Shown: positions 1 through 7,630 of the stretch, piece by piece
Layout: each line of letters begins with the position of its first letter
How positions within the stretch are numbered: the first letter of the stretch is position 1
Assembly: GCA_021794655.1 (NCBI GenBank)
Contig: JAJYQJ010000087.1
Location: forward strand, 1 to 36,559
Source: Actinomycetes bacterium
GTDB lineage: Bacteria; Actinomycetota; Acidimicrobiia; Acidimicrobiales; RAAP-2
Direction: 5' to 3'
DNA: 36,559 nt
Position numbers and translations under genes: made by a program
Notes under the pieces: generated by a model
Databases searched by the model: none
What the model was told of the DNA's origin: nothing
Seen by the model: the letters and a program-made list of their open reading frames with translations, nothing else

Positions 1-2
1 TG

Positions 3-512
3 TATGCGATCTCGTGCCCGACGGTGTCGCTGTGTGTTGGAGTTGGCGGCCTCGGCTTTGCTGAGATCTCAACTAACCCAACAGGTGGTCCTAAAGCTTG
101 GACAAAGACTTTGATCGACCCAACAGGGGGAGACCTCAAGTCTGAGTACCCAACCGTACTGTCTACCATCGACTGTGTCGGGACAAGCTTCTGCATTGCA
201 GGAGACGGCTCAGGTGGGATCGTCGTCACATCTAATCCAACAAGCGGCCCTTCATCCTGGCATCTCTATGTTGTCCAGAACATGTTCGGCGTTGGCCATA
301 ACGTGTCGTGCCCGACTGCGTCGTTCTGCGTTAACTCAAGTGGATTCAGCAAGACTAACCTCCTAGCGCTAGGGGTTAACCCTCTCCTCGGCCCGTCAGC
401 GTGGTCGATATCTGAAATGGTCCCCAACGGAGGCTACGTGTCGTGCCCTACGGTATCGACGTGCTTCTTCTTGGACTTCAAGGGCACAGTGAGCGTCGGC
501 ACCGCTTCGTAG
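3..512 (+). CDS. Secreted Cys-rich repeat protein, C-terminal part (truncated by window edge)
   Basis: The reading frame is open to the left edge (reading YAISCPTVSLCVG before the first GTG), so only the last ~169 residues are visible. It contains repeated SCPTxSxC / FCIAGDGSGG / SNPTSGPSSW modules. Their paired Cys and Trp spacing is typical of extracellular repeat (propeller-like) proteins common in Acidimicrobiia and other Actinobacteria. No catalytic motif is visible, so I assign no function. The final module ends with FLDFKGTVSVGTAS and a TAG stop. A diverged copy of the last ~110 residues lies at about 1899-2224, on the other side of the lipoprotein gene. Signal peptide and full length are outside the window. 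Extracellular location is inferred from the repeat class and the cysteine content. Confidence 0.7.
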   Translation, partial: YAISCPTVSLCVGVGGLGFAEISTNPTGGPKAWTKTLIDPTGGDLKSEYPTVLSTIDCVGTSFCIAGDGSGGIVVTSNPTSGPSSWHLYVVQNMFGVGHNVSCPTASFCVNSSGFSKTNLLALGVNPLLGPSAWSISEMVPNGGYVSCPTVSTCFFLDFKGTVSVGTAS

Positions 513-899
513 GTCAGAGGACCCGCCATTCGACGTGCATTTGTGTCCCGCGAGTCCCTTCAAGTAGTGCAATGGACAGACTCCTCGTTGTTCGCAGCCG
601 ATAGGGGTCTTGGACTCACCCAGCTATGATTCGCCGCGGTCGCCCATCCGCTCCGGCTTGTGGCTGCTGAACTCAGACGGACGGTCCATCGTTTTATTCA
701 TGGGTGCACGCTCGGTTGTGTTATGTTCGATTTGGGCTGGTGTCGTAGAGGCATAGATACCTTGCGAGGTGATAGCTAGGGAGGGACACATAAGGATGTG
801 CCCAGAGCGATGCTTGCTGAGTTTGCACAGATAGTGATGTCACCTGAAGCGTCTGCACAGCGTGGCGCTGGGTTGGTGGATCGGGAAGAGGAGGGTGCC
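513..899. other. Intergenic region upstream of lipoprotein gene
   Basis: No convincing gene lies here. The segment at 573-597 (TGGACAGACTCCTCGTTGT then tCGCAG) recurs almost exactly at 2287-2311. In both places it lies about 61-63 nt after the stop codon of the related secreted-protein tails, so the duplicated unit extends into 3' flanking DNA. A strong ribosome-binding site, AGGAGGG at 889-895, sits 4-5 nt before the GTG at 900 and sets the lipoprotein start. Confidence 0.55.
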
Positions 900-1580
900 G
901 TGGAGGCAGCAGGCGGAACGGTGGCGGGGGCGTGGGGCCGAGGGCGCCACCGGGAGCGCGTTCCGGTGCTGGCTGTCGGGCTCGTGGCGGCGGCATGTGT
1001 GCTGGCCGCATGTGGCGGCGGCTCTGGGGCGTCGAACTTGCGGAGGCCGGGTGGTGTGAGCGGTAAGAGCGGGAGTACGACGACGGTGCCGGGGTCGCTC
1101 GGTAAGGCTGGGTCGGGTTCGGGCGGATCGGCGTCAGGGGCACCGAGGGCTTGCACGCTCGTCTCGGCGGCGCAGGTCAGTGCCGCCCTCGGCGTCTCCG
1201 TCAACCGGACGAGAGAAGAGCCCGACGGGAGCGGGACGTCGTGCTCATGGTCGTTCACGGCAACGAGCCTGGTCAAAGGGCTCGGGACCAATGCGACGCT
1301 GAGCGTGAAGCGGAGCGCCGTCGGATTGACTAGGGCCGCCTTCTACCGGACGCTCGAGAACGAGCCAGAGCTGAAGTTCGCACCGGTCACTATCGACGGG
1401 ATACCGGCGGTGCATGGGTTCGGCTCTTCGCAGCCCGAGGTGCTGGTGGACGTCGGGCCGGTGACGATGACGATCGCAGCGCTCAGCACGATCTCGGCCG
1501 CAGACGACGGCCCCGCGGTGTTGGCGATCGCCGGTGACGCCGTCTCTAGTGTTTGCCGGGTGGTGAGCTGCTCGCACTGA
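900..1580 (+). CDS. Putative lipoprotein, DUF3558-like
   Basis: The product is about 226 residues. GTG 900 was chosen over the upstream in-frame GTG 798 because AGGAGGG lies just before it, and because the later start places a normal lipoprotein signal at the N-terminus: basic residues RGRHRER, a hydrophobic stretch at residues 21-37, and lipobox LAAC with Cys38. A Gly/Ser-rich linker follows. The mature domain contains ACTLVSAAQVSAALGV and a GTSCSWSF motif, matching the Cys-bracketed pattern of actinobacterial DUF3558-type lipoproteins. The protein is probably anchored to the outer face of the membrane. The molecular role is unknown. The gene is flanked on both sides by copies of the same secreted-protein tail, so it may have entered with that duplication. 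Confidence 0.7.
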   Translation: MEAAGGTVAGAWGRGRHRERVPVLAVGLVAAACVLAACGGGSGASNLRRPGGVSGKSGSTTTVPGSLGKAGSGSGGSASGAPRACTLVSAAQVSAALGVSVNRTREEPDGSGTSCSWSFTATSLVKGLGTNATLSVKRSAVGLTRAAFYRTLENEPELKFAPVTIDGIPAVHGFGSSQPEVLVDVGPVTMTIAALSTISAADDGPAVLAIAGDAVSSVCRVVSCSH

Positions 1581-1801
1581 CGCGTTCTGCCGGCGATGGC
1601 GACCCAGCGCGCTGGTGGTCGGTGGGCGTGGAGGTCGTGGTGCGTGTCGCCGTCGCCACTCGGTGCGTCATGTGGTGGGCTGCGAATGACGCCGGCGGAG
1701 AATACGGGCTCTACGCGGCCAGTCGTGGGGAGGCCAGTTCCACCTGTCACTGCACGGCGCCAGCAGGGTACGGGCCGGCAGGTCTCGGGGACTTACGAAC
1801 A

Positions 1802-2224
1802 ATGGAACGAAAAGTCACGCTAAACCCATCAGACTTGTGCTCCCCGACCTGGCCCCTGGCAGCATCCGGGAGCTTCGCGAAGCGGTGCGTGTCAACCTTT
1901 ATTGGGACAAGGTTCTGCATTGCAGGAGACGACTCGGGAGGGATCATCGTCACTTCAGACCCAACTGGAGGGAGTTCTGCCTGGCATGTTTATGTGATTC
2001 CCGGCATGGGAGGGAGCTTCTCGTGTCCTGCACCGTCGTTCTGTGTAGTGGCAACCGGTTCGAACACCACCGGGCTCTCGGGGGTTAGCATCAACCCTCT
2101 ACTCGCTCCATCAGCGTGCTCGGTGTCGCAGGCGGGTTCTTCTGGCTACGTGTCGTGTCCTGCGGTATCTGCTTGCTTTTTCTTGGACTTCAAGGGCACA
2201 GTTAGCGTTGACACCGCTTCGTAG
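1802..2224 (+). pseudogene. Broken copy of the secreted Cys-rich repeat protein tail
   Basis: From about 1899 the translation follows the tail of the gene at the left edge: FCIAGDDSGGIIVTSDPTGG, then SINPLLAPSA, then FLDFKGTVSVDTAS and stop. Only the last ~110 residues are present, with no signal peptide and no upstream repeat modules. The in-frame ATG at 1802 precedes unrelated residues and lacks a good ribosome-binding site. A conserved Trp of the repeat is also lost (PSACSVSQ against PSAWSISE). The 3' flank shares a ~25 bp block with the flank of the first copy. I read this as a truncated duplicate that is probably not expressed as a functional secreted protein. Confidence 0.6.
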
Positions 2225-2371
2225 GGATCCAAGGATCCAGTGGACGCCTGGAGGACCGCCAACCGAGGCCGCCTTGAACACTGCTTTGGACAGACTCCTC
2301 GTTGTCCGCAGGACTCCTTAACCTTAAGATGTGGTCCGTGCCCGCTTCGTGGAGCTGTAAGACTTGAAGAC

Positions 2372-3214
2372 GTGAACGATCAGGTGAAGCCGGAACGAGC
2401 GACGACGATCTCGCTTACGAAGCACGAAGGAGCGGGGAACGACTTCTTGGTTCTCCTAGATACCGAGGATCTCGTGAGACTGAGCGACGCTCAGGTTCGT
2501 AGGCTGTGCGAGAGACACACCGGAGTCGGCGCCGACGGACTAATCAGAGCAGCTCCGAGCAGTAGCGATGCGTCTGTGTTGATGGAGCTACGCAACGCGG
2601 ACGGGACGACGGCAGAGATGAGCGGCAACGGCATCCGTTGCCTCGCGCACGCCGTATTCAACGCGGGGTTCGTCTCGGAGAACATCTTTGACGTGGAGAC
2701 CGGGTCAGGTCTCCGCAAGGTCAAGTTCTATCCCGGCGCAGATCGTTTTCGTGGATCGGCCTCAGTCGAGATGGGAGTAGCGAACCTTGGACAAGACGTT
2801 TCGGTTCCCATCTACGCCGAGAAGGCGATCGTCGTCGACGTCGGTAATCCGCACCTCGTCGTGCTGGTGGAGGATCCAAGTGACCTCGACGTTCGCGCCC
2901 GAGCGAGAGAGCTCGCCGCGGGTTTTGACGACGGGATCAACGTGGAGTTCGTCGCGCCGGGTCGAAACCCAGACGAGGTCGCGTTCAGGGTCTTTGAGAG
3001 AGGGGTGGGAGAGACGATGGCTTGTGGAACCGGGAGCGTCGCCGCGGCAGCCGCGATGCGCTCCTGGGGATTGGTGAAAAACGCCGTAAAGGTGATCAAT
3101 CCTGGCGGGACGCTCGAAGTTGTGCTCGGCGACGACGAGCGTTCTCGCACGTGGCTGTCGGGGCCGGTACGCGAGATAGCCCGCGTCGAAGTAGATTTGG
3201 CGACGCTTCGGTGA
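2372..3214 (+). CDS. dapF: Diaminopimelate epimerase
   Basis: DapF interconverts LL- and meso-diaminopimelate without a cofactor, supplying meso-DAP for lysine and peptidoglycan. From GTG 2372 the product is 280 residues, the usual family size; GTG 2384 is an equally possible start, and upstream in-frame starts would add a non-family extension. The N-terminus LTKHEGAGNDFLV is diagnostic. The two catalytic cysteines are visible: Cys90 in GNGIRC and Cys218 in ACGTGS. The gene lies 7 nt before hflX, the conserved actinobacterial dapF-hflX pair, and heads a probable operon with dapC. miaA, often upstream of dapF elsewhere, is not in this window; the broken secreted-protein copy occupies that position. 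Confidence 0.95.
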   Translation: MNDQVKPERATTISLTKHEGAGNDFLVLLDTEDLVRLSDAQVRRLCERHTGVGADGLIRAAPSSSDASVLMELRNADGTTAEMSGNGIRCLAHAVFNAGFVSENIFDVETGSGLRKVKFYPGADRFRGSASVEMGVANLGQDVSVPIYAEKAIVVDVGNPHLVVLVEDPSDLDVRARARELAAGFDDGINVEFVAPGRNPDEVAFRVFERGVGETMACGTGSVAAAAAMRSWGLVKNAVKVINPGGTLEVVLGDDERSRTWLSGPVREIARVEVDLATLR

Positions 3215-3221
3215 AGCAGAT

Positions 3222-4526
3222 ATGACAACCGGTGCGTTCACTGGGACACTCATCGATCGCTCGTTCAGGGAGAAGATCGTACTCGTCGGAGTGGTCTTGC
3301 CAGACACGACGGTTCAACGCGTGCAAGACTCGTTGGTGGAGCTCGCCCTACTCGTCGACACCGCCGGCGCCGACGTGGTCGGGAAAGTCATCCAGCGCCG
3401 CCAACGCCTCGACCCGGCGACTTTCATCGGAGAAGGAAAGGTCTCCGAACTTGCCGGCCTCGCGCGCTCTCTCGACGCGGACACCGTCGTCTTCGACGAG
3501 AACCTATCCCCGGCCCAGCAGCGCAACCTAGAGTCTCAACTCGGGAGAACCGCGATCGATCGGACCGCCGTCATCCTCGACATCTTCGCACAGAACGCGA
3601 AGACTCCCGAAGGAAAGGCCCAGGTGGAGTTGGCTCTGCTGCGATATAGGCTGCCGCGTCTTCGGGGTCGTGGAAGGTCGTTCAGCCAGCAGGCCGGAGG
3701 CATCGGAACGAGGGGTCCCGGCGAGACCCAACTCGAAATAGATCGGCGCCGCCTCCTGCAGCGGATCCGGCGGTTGGAGTCGGACTTGAAGAACCTCGAT
3801 AAGACCCGCGGACTCCAGCGGCGGGGACGAGAGAGAGGCCGCCTACGAGAGGTCGCGCTCGTCGGATATACCAATGCCGGCAAGTCGAGCCTGCTCAACG
3901 CGCTGACGAGTGCAGGAGTAGACACCGCGGACCGGCTATTTGTGACCCTGGATCCCCGCACCCGCCAACTCGCGCTGCCGGGGGGGGAGACGGTTCTTTT
4001 GACCGACACCGTCGGCTTCATAAAGAAACTCCCACACGAACTCGTCGAGGCGTTTCGCACGACGTTGCACTCCCTTAGATCAGCGGACCTGCTACTCCAC
4101 GTCGTCGACGCGTCGGCTCCCGACATTGAAGATCGGATCGACGCTGTGCACTCGGTGGTGGACGAGGTCGGCGCCCGGGACGTTCCAGAGATGATCGTGT
4201 TCAACAAGGCCGACCTGCTCGACGACCCAGACGCAGGCCTTCGTTTAGAAGACGCGCCAGTCAACGTCTCAGCGAGAACGCGAGAGGGGCTCGACGAGAT
4301 GGTCGCTCAGATGGCGGACCGCCTGCGGACAGAGGACCGGCTGGTCGAGTTCAGGGTTCCCTTTGATCGAGGAGATGTTCTAGCTGCGCTCCATCGAGAA
4401 GGTGAGGTGCTCAAGCAGTACGAGCTCGATCAGGTGACCGTAGTCAACGTCTTGTTGGACGCCGCGGGACGTGCACGGTTTTGCGCATTCGAACAGGGCG
4501 CATTCGAAAAGGGAGAGATTCTATGA
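3222..4526 (+). CDS. hflX: GTPase HflX
   Basis: HflX is a ribosome-associated GTPase that splits stalled or stressed ribosomes. The 434-residue protein has the HflX N-terminal domain (roughly residues 15-115), a coiled region (about 170-205), and a G domain with the P-loop GYTNAGKS at 215-222, G3 DTVG at 262-265 and G4 NKAD at 328-331. The segment GGIGTRGPGETQLEIDRR just before the coiled coil is the characteristic HflX linker. The ATG lies 7 nt after dapF, implying co-transcription. The stop is 18 nt before dapC. Nothing is missing from the catalytic motifs. Confidence 0.96.
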   Translation: MTTGAFTGTLIDRSFREKIVLVGVVLPDTTVQRVQDSLVELALLVDTAGADVVGKVIQRRQRLDPATFIGEGKVSELAGLARSLDADTVVFDENLSPAQQRNLESQLGRTAIDRTAVILDIFAQNAKTPEGKAQVELALLRYRLPRLRGRGRSFSQQAGGIGTRGPGETQLEIDRRRLLQRIRRLESDLKNLDKTRGLQRRGRERGRLREVALVGYTNAGKSSLLNALTSAGVDTADRLFVTLDPRTRQLALPGGETVLLTDTVGFIKKLPHELVEAFRTTLHSLRSADLLLHVVDASAPDIEDRIDAVHSVVDEVGARDVPEMIVFNKADLLDDPDAGLRLEDAPVNVSARTREGLDEMVAQMADRLRTEDRLVEFRVPFDRGDVLAALHREGEVLKQYELDQVTVVNVLLDAAGRARFCAFEQGAFEKGEIL

Positions 4527-4544
4527 AGCTCACGAGAGGTAAAC

Positions 4545-5678
4545 GTGGATAGTTTCGCGCCTCCTCCGTACCCCTACGATCGCCTGAACGAGCTGAGGGA
4601 GGTAGCCGCCGGGTTGCCAGGCGGCGTCGTCGACTGCTCCGTCGGGACGCCGTGCGATCCGCCTCCAGAGATCGTGATACAGGCCCTTCACTCTTCGGGG
4701 ACCGAACGCTCCTACCCACCGTCTGCGGGCTCCCCCGCGTTTCGCCGGGCATGTGCCGACTGGCTCGATCGGCGATTCGGGGTCTCGTTGGACCCGTCGA
4801 ACCTCGCCGGCTGTATCGGGACGAAGGAGATCGTCGCCTCCCTCGCCGGCTTCTTGCACCGACGAGATCGAAGCAGGGACACCGTCTTGTTTCCCGACGT
4901 CTCCTATCCAACCTACGCTATGAGCGCCGAGTTGGCCGGGTTGCGTGCAGTAGCCGTCCCGGCTCTTTTCGCAGACGGAACCGGTGTCGATCTAAGCCAG
5001 GTGAGTGAGGGCGACGCCGAGCGAGCCCTCGTTCTCTGGGTGAACTCACCTTCGAATCCAACCGGCGGACTGAGCGACCTCGACGCCGCGGCCTCTTGGG
5101 GGCGTATCCACGACGTCCCCGTCTTCTCGGACGAGTGCTACGCGGAGTTCACGTGGGCCGGCCCGCGACGGTCGATCCTGGAGTCCGGACCGAGCGGTGT
5201 CGTCGCCGTCCACTCCCTCTCGAAACGCTCGAACATGGCCGGTCTGCGGGTTGGATTCTTCGCCGGCGACCCCGAGTTGGTCCACTACTTGAGAGACGTC
5301 CGTCAGCACGCCGGGTTGATGGTTCCCGGTCCGGTCCAAGCCGCCGGAGCGGTCGCGTTCTCAGACGACTCCCATGTCGAGATCCAAAGAGGCCGCTACA
5401 GCGAGCGCCTCGCGTTCTTCGCGACGGTCCTGACTAACGCAGGGTTCAGCGCCGAGTTACCCTCTGGCGGCTTCTACCTCTGGGTAAAGGCGCCAGAGCG
5501 CTTCGACGACGCCTGGGAGGCCGCCGGGTACCTCGCCCGTACCGGCGGCCTCTTGGTCGCCCCGGGAGACCTCTACGGCGAGCGCGGGAAAGGCCACCTA
5601 AGGATCGCGACCGTTCAGCCGACGAGTCGCCTGGAGCTCGTCGCAGAGCGATTGGAGGCCGCCTCTCGGTCGTGTTGA
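4545..5678 (+). CDS. dapC: Succinyldiaminopimelate transaminase (class I/II aminotransferase)
   Basis: This is a PLP-dependent enzyme predicted to convert N-succinyl-2-amino-6-ketopimelate and glutamate to N-succinyl-LL-DAP. It has 377 residues and starts at GTG 4545, preceded by GAGAGGT at 4534-4540. Fold type I motifs are present: NSPSNPTG around Asn171, SDECY with Asp196 and Tyr199, and the Schiff-base lysine Lys227 in SLSKRSNMAGLRVGF. The general fold cannot by itself distinguish DapC from other aminotransferases. The assignment rests on resemblance to actinobacterial DapC and on dapF upstream with dapD and dapE downstream, which together give the succinylase branch of DAP synthesis. Confidence 0.88.
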   Translation: MDSFAPPPYPYDRLNELREVAAGLPGGVVDCSVGTPCDPPPEIVIQALHSSGTERSYPPSAGSPAFRRACADWLDRRFGVSLDPSNLAGCIGTKEIVASLAGFLHRRDRSRDTVLFPDVSYPTYAMSAELAGLRAVAVPALFADGTGVDLSQVSEGDAERALVLWVNSPSNPTGGLSDLDAAASWGRIHDVPVFSDECYAEFTWAGPRRSILESGPSGVVAVHSLSKRSNMAGLRVGFFAGDPELVHYLRDVRQHAGLMVPGPVQAAGAVAFSDDSHVEIQRGRYSERLAFFATVLTNAGFSAELPSGGFYLWVKAPERFDDAWEAAGYLARTGGLLVAPGDLYGERGKGHLRIATVQPTSRLELVAERLEAASRSC

Positions 5679-5721
5679 CGTGGTCGGCGGGATACCGTTT
5701 TTCCTAGTCAATATGGTTTAT

Positions 5722-5819
5722 TAGCCCAAATGGACCAGATGACCCAAAAGGTGGGCTAGAGTTCCCGGCGGCGGCCCAGCTCCACGCGGGGCCGTGCTTC
5801 GCCGGTGTCCACGGTGGAC
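5722..5819 (+). promoter_or_regulatory. Inverted repeats in the cold-shock gene leader
   Basis: Two palindromes lie between dapC and the cold-shock gene. TAGCCCA (5722-5728) pairs with TGGGCTA (5752-5758) around a 23-nt loop. GTCCAC-G-GTGGAC (5807-5819) is a perfect inverted repeat about 40 nt before the start codon. The first could serve as a weak terminator for dapC or as an mRNA leader structure. The second could be a leader hairpin or an operator. Structured leaders are known for cold-shock mRNAs, but its role here is inferred. Confidence 0.35.
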
Positions 5820-5859
5820 GTCGGTTGCTGATGTGCGTGGAATACGAGAGGTGCAGATA

Positions 5860-6063
5860 ATGACCACAGGTTCGGTCAAGTGGTTCAATGCGGAGAAGGG
5901 TTACGGATTCATCACCCCCGATGGCGGTGGCGAGGATCTGTTCGTCCATCACTCCGAGATTCAGATGGAGGGTTTCAGAGACCTTCCCGAGGGCCAGCGG
6001 GTCGAGTTCGAGACCACCCAAGGCCAAAAGGGGATGCAGGCGAGCAAAGTTCGAAAAGTCTGA
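5860..6063 (+). CDS. Cold-shock domain protein
   Basis: This is a 67-residue single cold-shock domain, an RNA/ssDNA-binding OB fold acting as an RNA chaperone. ATG 5860 gives the canonical N-terminus [10 protein letters not shown], with GAGAGG upstream at 5846-5851. RNP1 (KGYGFI) and RNP2 (DLFVHHS) are intact, and the length is typical of the CspA family. The gene is separated from dapC by a 181-bp leader containing two inverted repeats, and it converges with the downstream methyltransferase gene, whose stop is 24 nt away. It probably has its own promoter. Confidence 0.95.
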   Translation: MTTGSVKWFNAEKGYGFITPDGGGEDLFVHHSEIQMEGFRDLPEGQRVEFETTQGQKGMQASKVRKV

Positions 6064-6087
6064 CCCGACGCTCCGGGGCGCCCCCGC

Positions 6088-6699
6088 TCAACGGTCGGTG
6101 CGCAACCGGTGGACACTGACGGCGTAGTCGTCACCAGCCCGGAACGGCTTCTTGTCCCACGTAGACCACCGGCTTATCGTTTCGAGTCCAGCATCTTTGC
6201 ATAAGAGATCGTAAACCTCGACGCTGAGTCCCGCGCGCTCCAGAGTGAATCCCGATACGAGAACGCCCCCCACGTGTAGGTGACGCGCTAGGTTTTTCAC
6301 CGTCGCCGCCTCGGTACCGGGGGCGAGAAATATCATTACGTTCCCGGCCATGACGACCGCGTCAAACGCGCGGCCGACATCGACCGTCGCAACGTCGGCT
6401 TCCAACCATTCGAGGTCGGGGGCTTTCTCGCGGGCGGATTCGAGCATCCGGCAGTCGAGGTCGACACCGACCACATCGATCCCTCTTCGAGCGAGTTCTA
6501 TCGCGACGCGCCCCGTCCCACATCCCGCGTCGAGAACCGACCTCGGGCCAAGAGACTCGACGAGCGTCGCTTCTCCGTGGACGTCGTGGCCGGCCGCCTC
6601 CAACTCCAAAAAGTGCCGATCGTAGCTCTCGCCGCGCCTGCCTGAACTCCTCAGCCAACGATTCGCGCCCGTCGTTTCCACGTCGCCCAGGATAGACAC
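6088..6699 (-). CDS. Class I SAM-dependent methyltransferase
   Basis: This is a 203-residue small methyltransferase. Motif I is SVLDAGCGTGRVAIELA (LDAGCGTG at residues 56-63), followed by the acidic VVGVDLD of the second strand, which binds the SAM ribose, and AFDAVVMAGNVMIFLAP in the motif IV region. The length and layout match Methyltransf_25-type enzymes whose substrate cannot be predicted from sequence. The GTG start at 6699 has GAAGG about 10 nt upstream. The gene is transcribed away from dapD across a 106-bp spacer and converges with the cold-shock gene. There is no visible link to DAP synthesis. Confidence 0.8.
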   Translation of the reverse strand: MSILGDVETTGANRWLRSSGRRGESYDRHFLELEAAGHDVHGEATLVESLGPRSVLDAGCGTGRVAIELARRGIDVVGVDLDCRMLESAREKAPDLEWLEADVATVDVGRAFDAVVMAGNVMIFLAPGTEAATVKNLARHLHVGGVLVSGFTLERAGLSVEVYDLLCKDAGLETISRWSTWDKKPFRAGDDYAVSVHRLRTDR

Positions 6700-6793
6700 G
6701 GACCGCGGCCTTCGTCGGCACGCCCGTCGAACCTCCCCGCGAAAGCAAGCTCGCTCGCGACTCGTAGGACCATCTCGGACCTCTGTTCCCAGC

Positions 6794-6805
6794 TAGTGTT
6801 TGCCT
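6794..6805 (+). promoter_or_regulatory. Candidate -10 box for a leaderless dapD mRNA
   Basis: TAGTGT (6794-6799) fits the actinobacterial TANNNT -10 pattern and ends 6 nt before ATG 6806, so transcription would begin at or next to the start codon. No Shine-Dalgarno sequence is visible upstream of that ATG, and no clear -35 is seen. The call depends on pattern and spacing only. Confidence 0.4.
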
Positions 6806-7630
6806 ATGGTCGATCTCAGTTTGCAGATATCGGAGTTGTGGGAGTCGAGCGCAGACCTCGACGCCGGGGACCCTGAAGCATCTCGCCTCGTCGAGGCGGC
6901 AGTCGAGCTCCTCGACACAGGGGTGCTCAGGGTCGCCGAGCTCTCCGACTCCGGAGAGGTCGTCGTCCACGACTGGTTGAAAAAGGCGATCCTCTTGCTG
7001 TTCAAGTTGCGCTCGATCGACACCGTCGACGTCGGTCCGTTCGAGTTCGCGGACAAGATACCTCTTAAGCGACACTACGCGGCCTCAGGCGTCCGAGTCG
7101 TTCCGGGCGCCTCTGCACGCTGGGGGTCCTACATCGCCCCAGGGACCATTCTCATGCCGAGCTACGTCAACATCGGAGCTCGGGTCGGAAGTGGATCAAT
7201 GGTCGACACCTGGGCGACCGTCGGCTCCTGCGCCCAGATCGGGGAGCGCGTCCATCTTTCCGGAGGGGTCGGAATCGGAGGGGTGCTCGAGCCGCCGAAC
7301 GCGGTACCGGTGTTCGTCGAGGACGACGCGTTCATCGGCAGCCGCTGCATGATCACCGACGGTGCGCGAGTCGGCGAGGGCGCCGTCCTCGGGGCGGGGA
7401 CGATTCTAAACCCATCGATACCTGTCATCGACGCTTCGGACGGTTCTGAGATCGGACGCGGACACGTCCCCGCGTGGTCCGTCGCGGTATCGGCAAGCCG
7501 CCGCCGAGAGTTTCCCGGAGGGGAGTACTATCTGCCTTGCGTCCTCGTTATCCGGCGCCTCGACGAGGGCGAACGCCACGACAAACTCGCGCTCAACTCG
7601 ATCTTGCGCGAGCACGGGGTTTCCACGTGA
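6806..7630 (+). CDS. dapD: 2,3,4,5-tetrahydropyridine-2,6-dicarboxylate N-succinyltransferase
   Basis: DapD transfers succinyl from succinyl-CoA to tetrahydrodipicolinate, opening the succinylase DAP branch. From ATG 6806 the protein is 274 residues, the size of classical DapD; a TTG two codons upstream is a less likely start. The middle and C-terminal parts show left-handed beta-helix hexapeptide repeats. They include the family signature MVDTWATVGSCAQIGERVHL, then GGVLEPPNAVPVFVEDDAF and FIGSRC. The last codons overlap the dapE start by 4 nt (GTGA), indicating translational coupling. There is no ribosome-binding site before the ATG, and a TAGTGT hexamer 6 nt upstream suggests leaderless initiation. 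Confidence 0.93.
   Translation: MVDLSLQISELWESSADLDAGDPEASRLVEAAVELLDTGVLRVAELSDSGEVVVHDWLKKAILLLFKLRSIDTVDVGPFEFADKIPLKRHYAASGVRVVPGASARWGSYIAPGTILMPSYVNIGARVGSGSMVDTWATVGSCAQIGERVHLSGGVGIGGVLEPPNAVPVFVEDDAFIGSRCMITDGARVGEGAVLGAGTILNPSIPVIDASDGSEIGRGHVPAWSVAVSASRRREFPGGEYYLPCVLVIRRLDEGERHDKLALNSILREHGVST

Noticed and set aside
796-834. 12-codon frame (MCPERCLLSLHR) upstream of the lipoprotein gene
   Set aside because: It has a purine-rich upstream stretch but no regulatory logic (no codon runs or attenuator hairpin), so I cannot support it as a leader peptide.
721-1143. Proline- and arginine-rich minus-strand frames opposite the lipoprotein gene
   Set aside because: Their composition reflects high-GC antisense of a Gly/Ala/Ser-rich coding region; no start signal or domain is visible.
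6075-6084. GGGGCGCCCC palindrome after the cold-shock gene as a terminator
   Set aside because: The stem is only 5 bp with no loop and no following T-tract on either strand; the evidence is insufficient.
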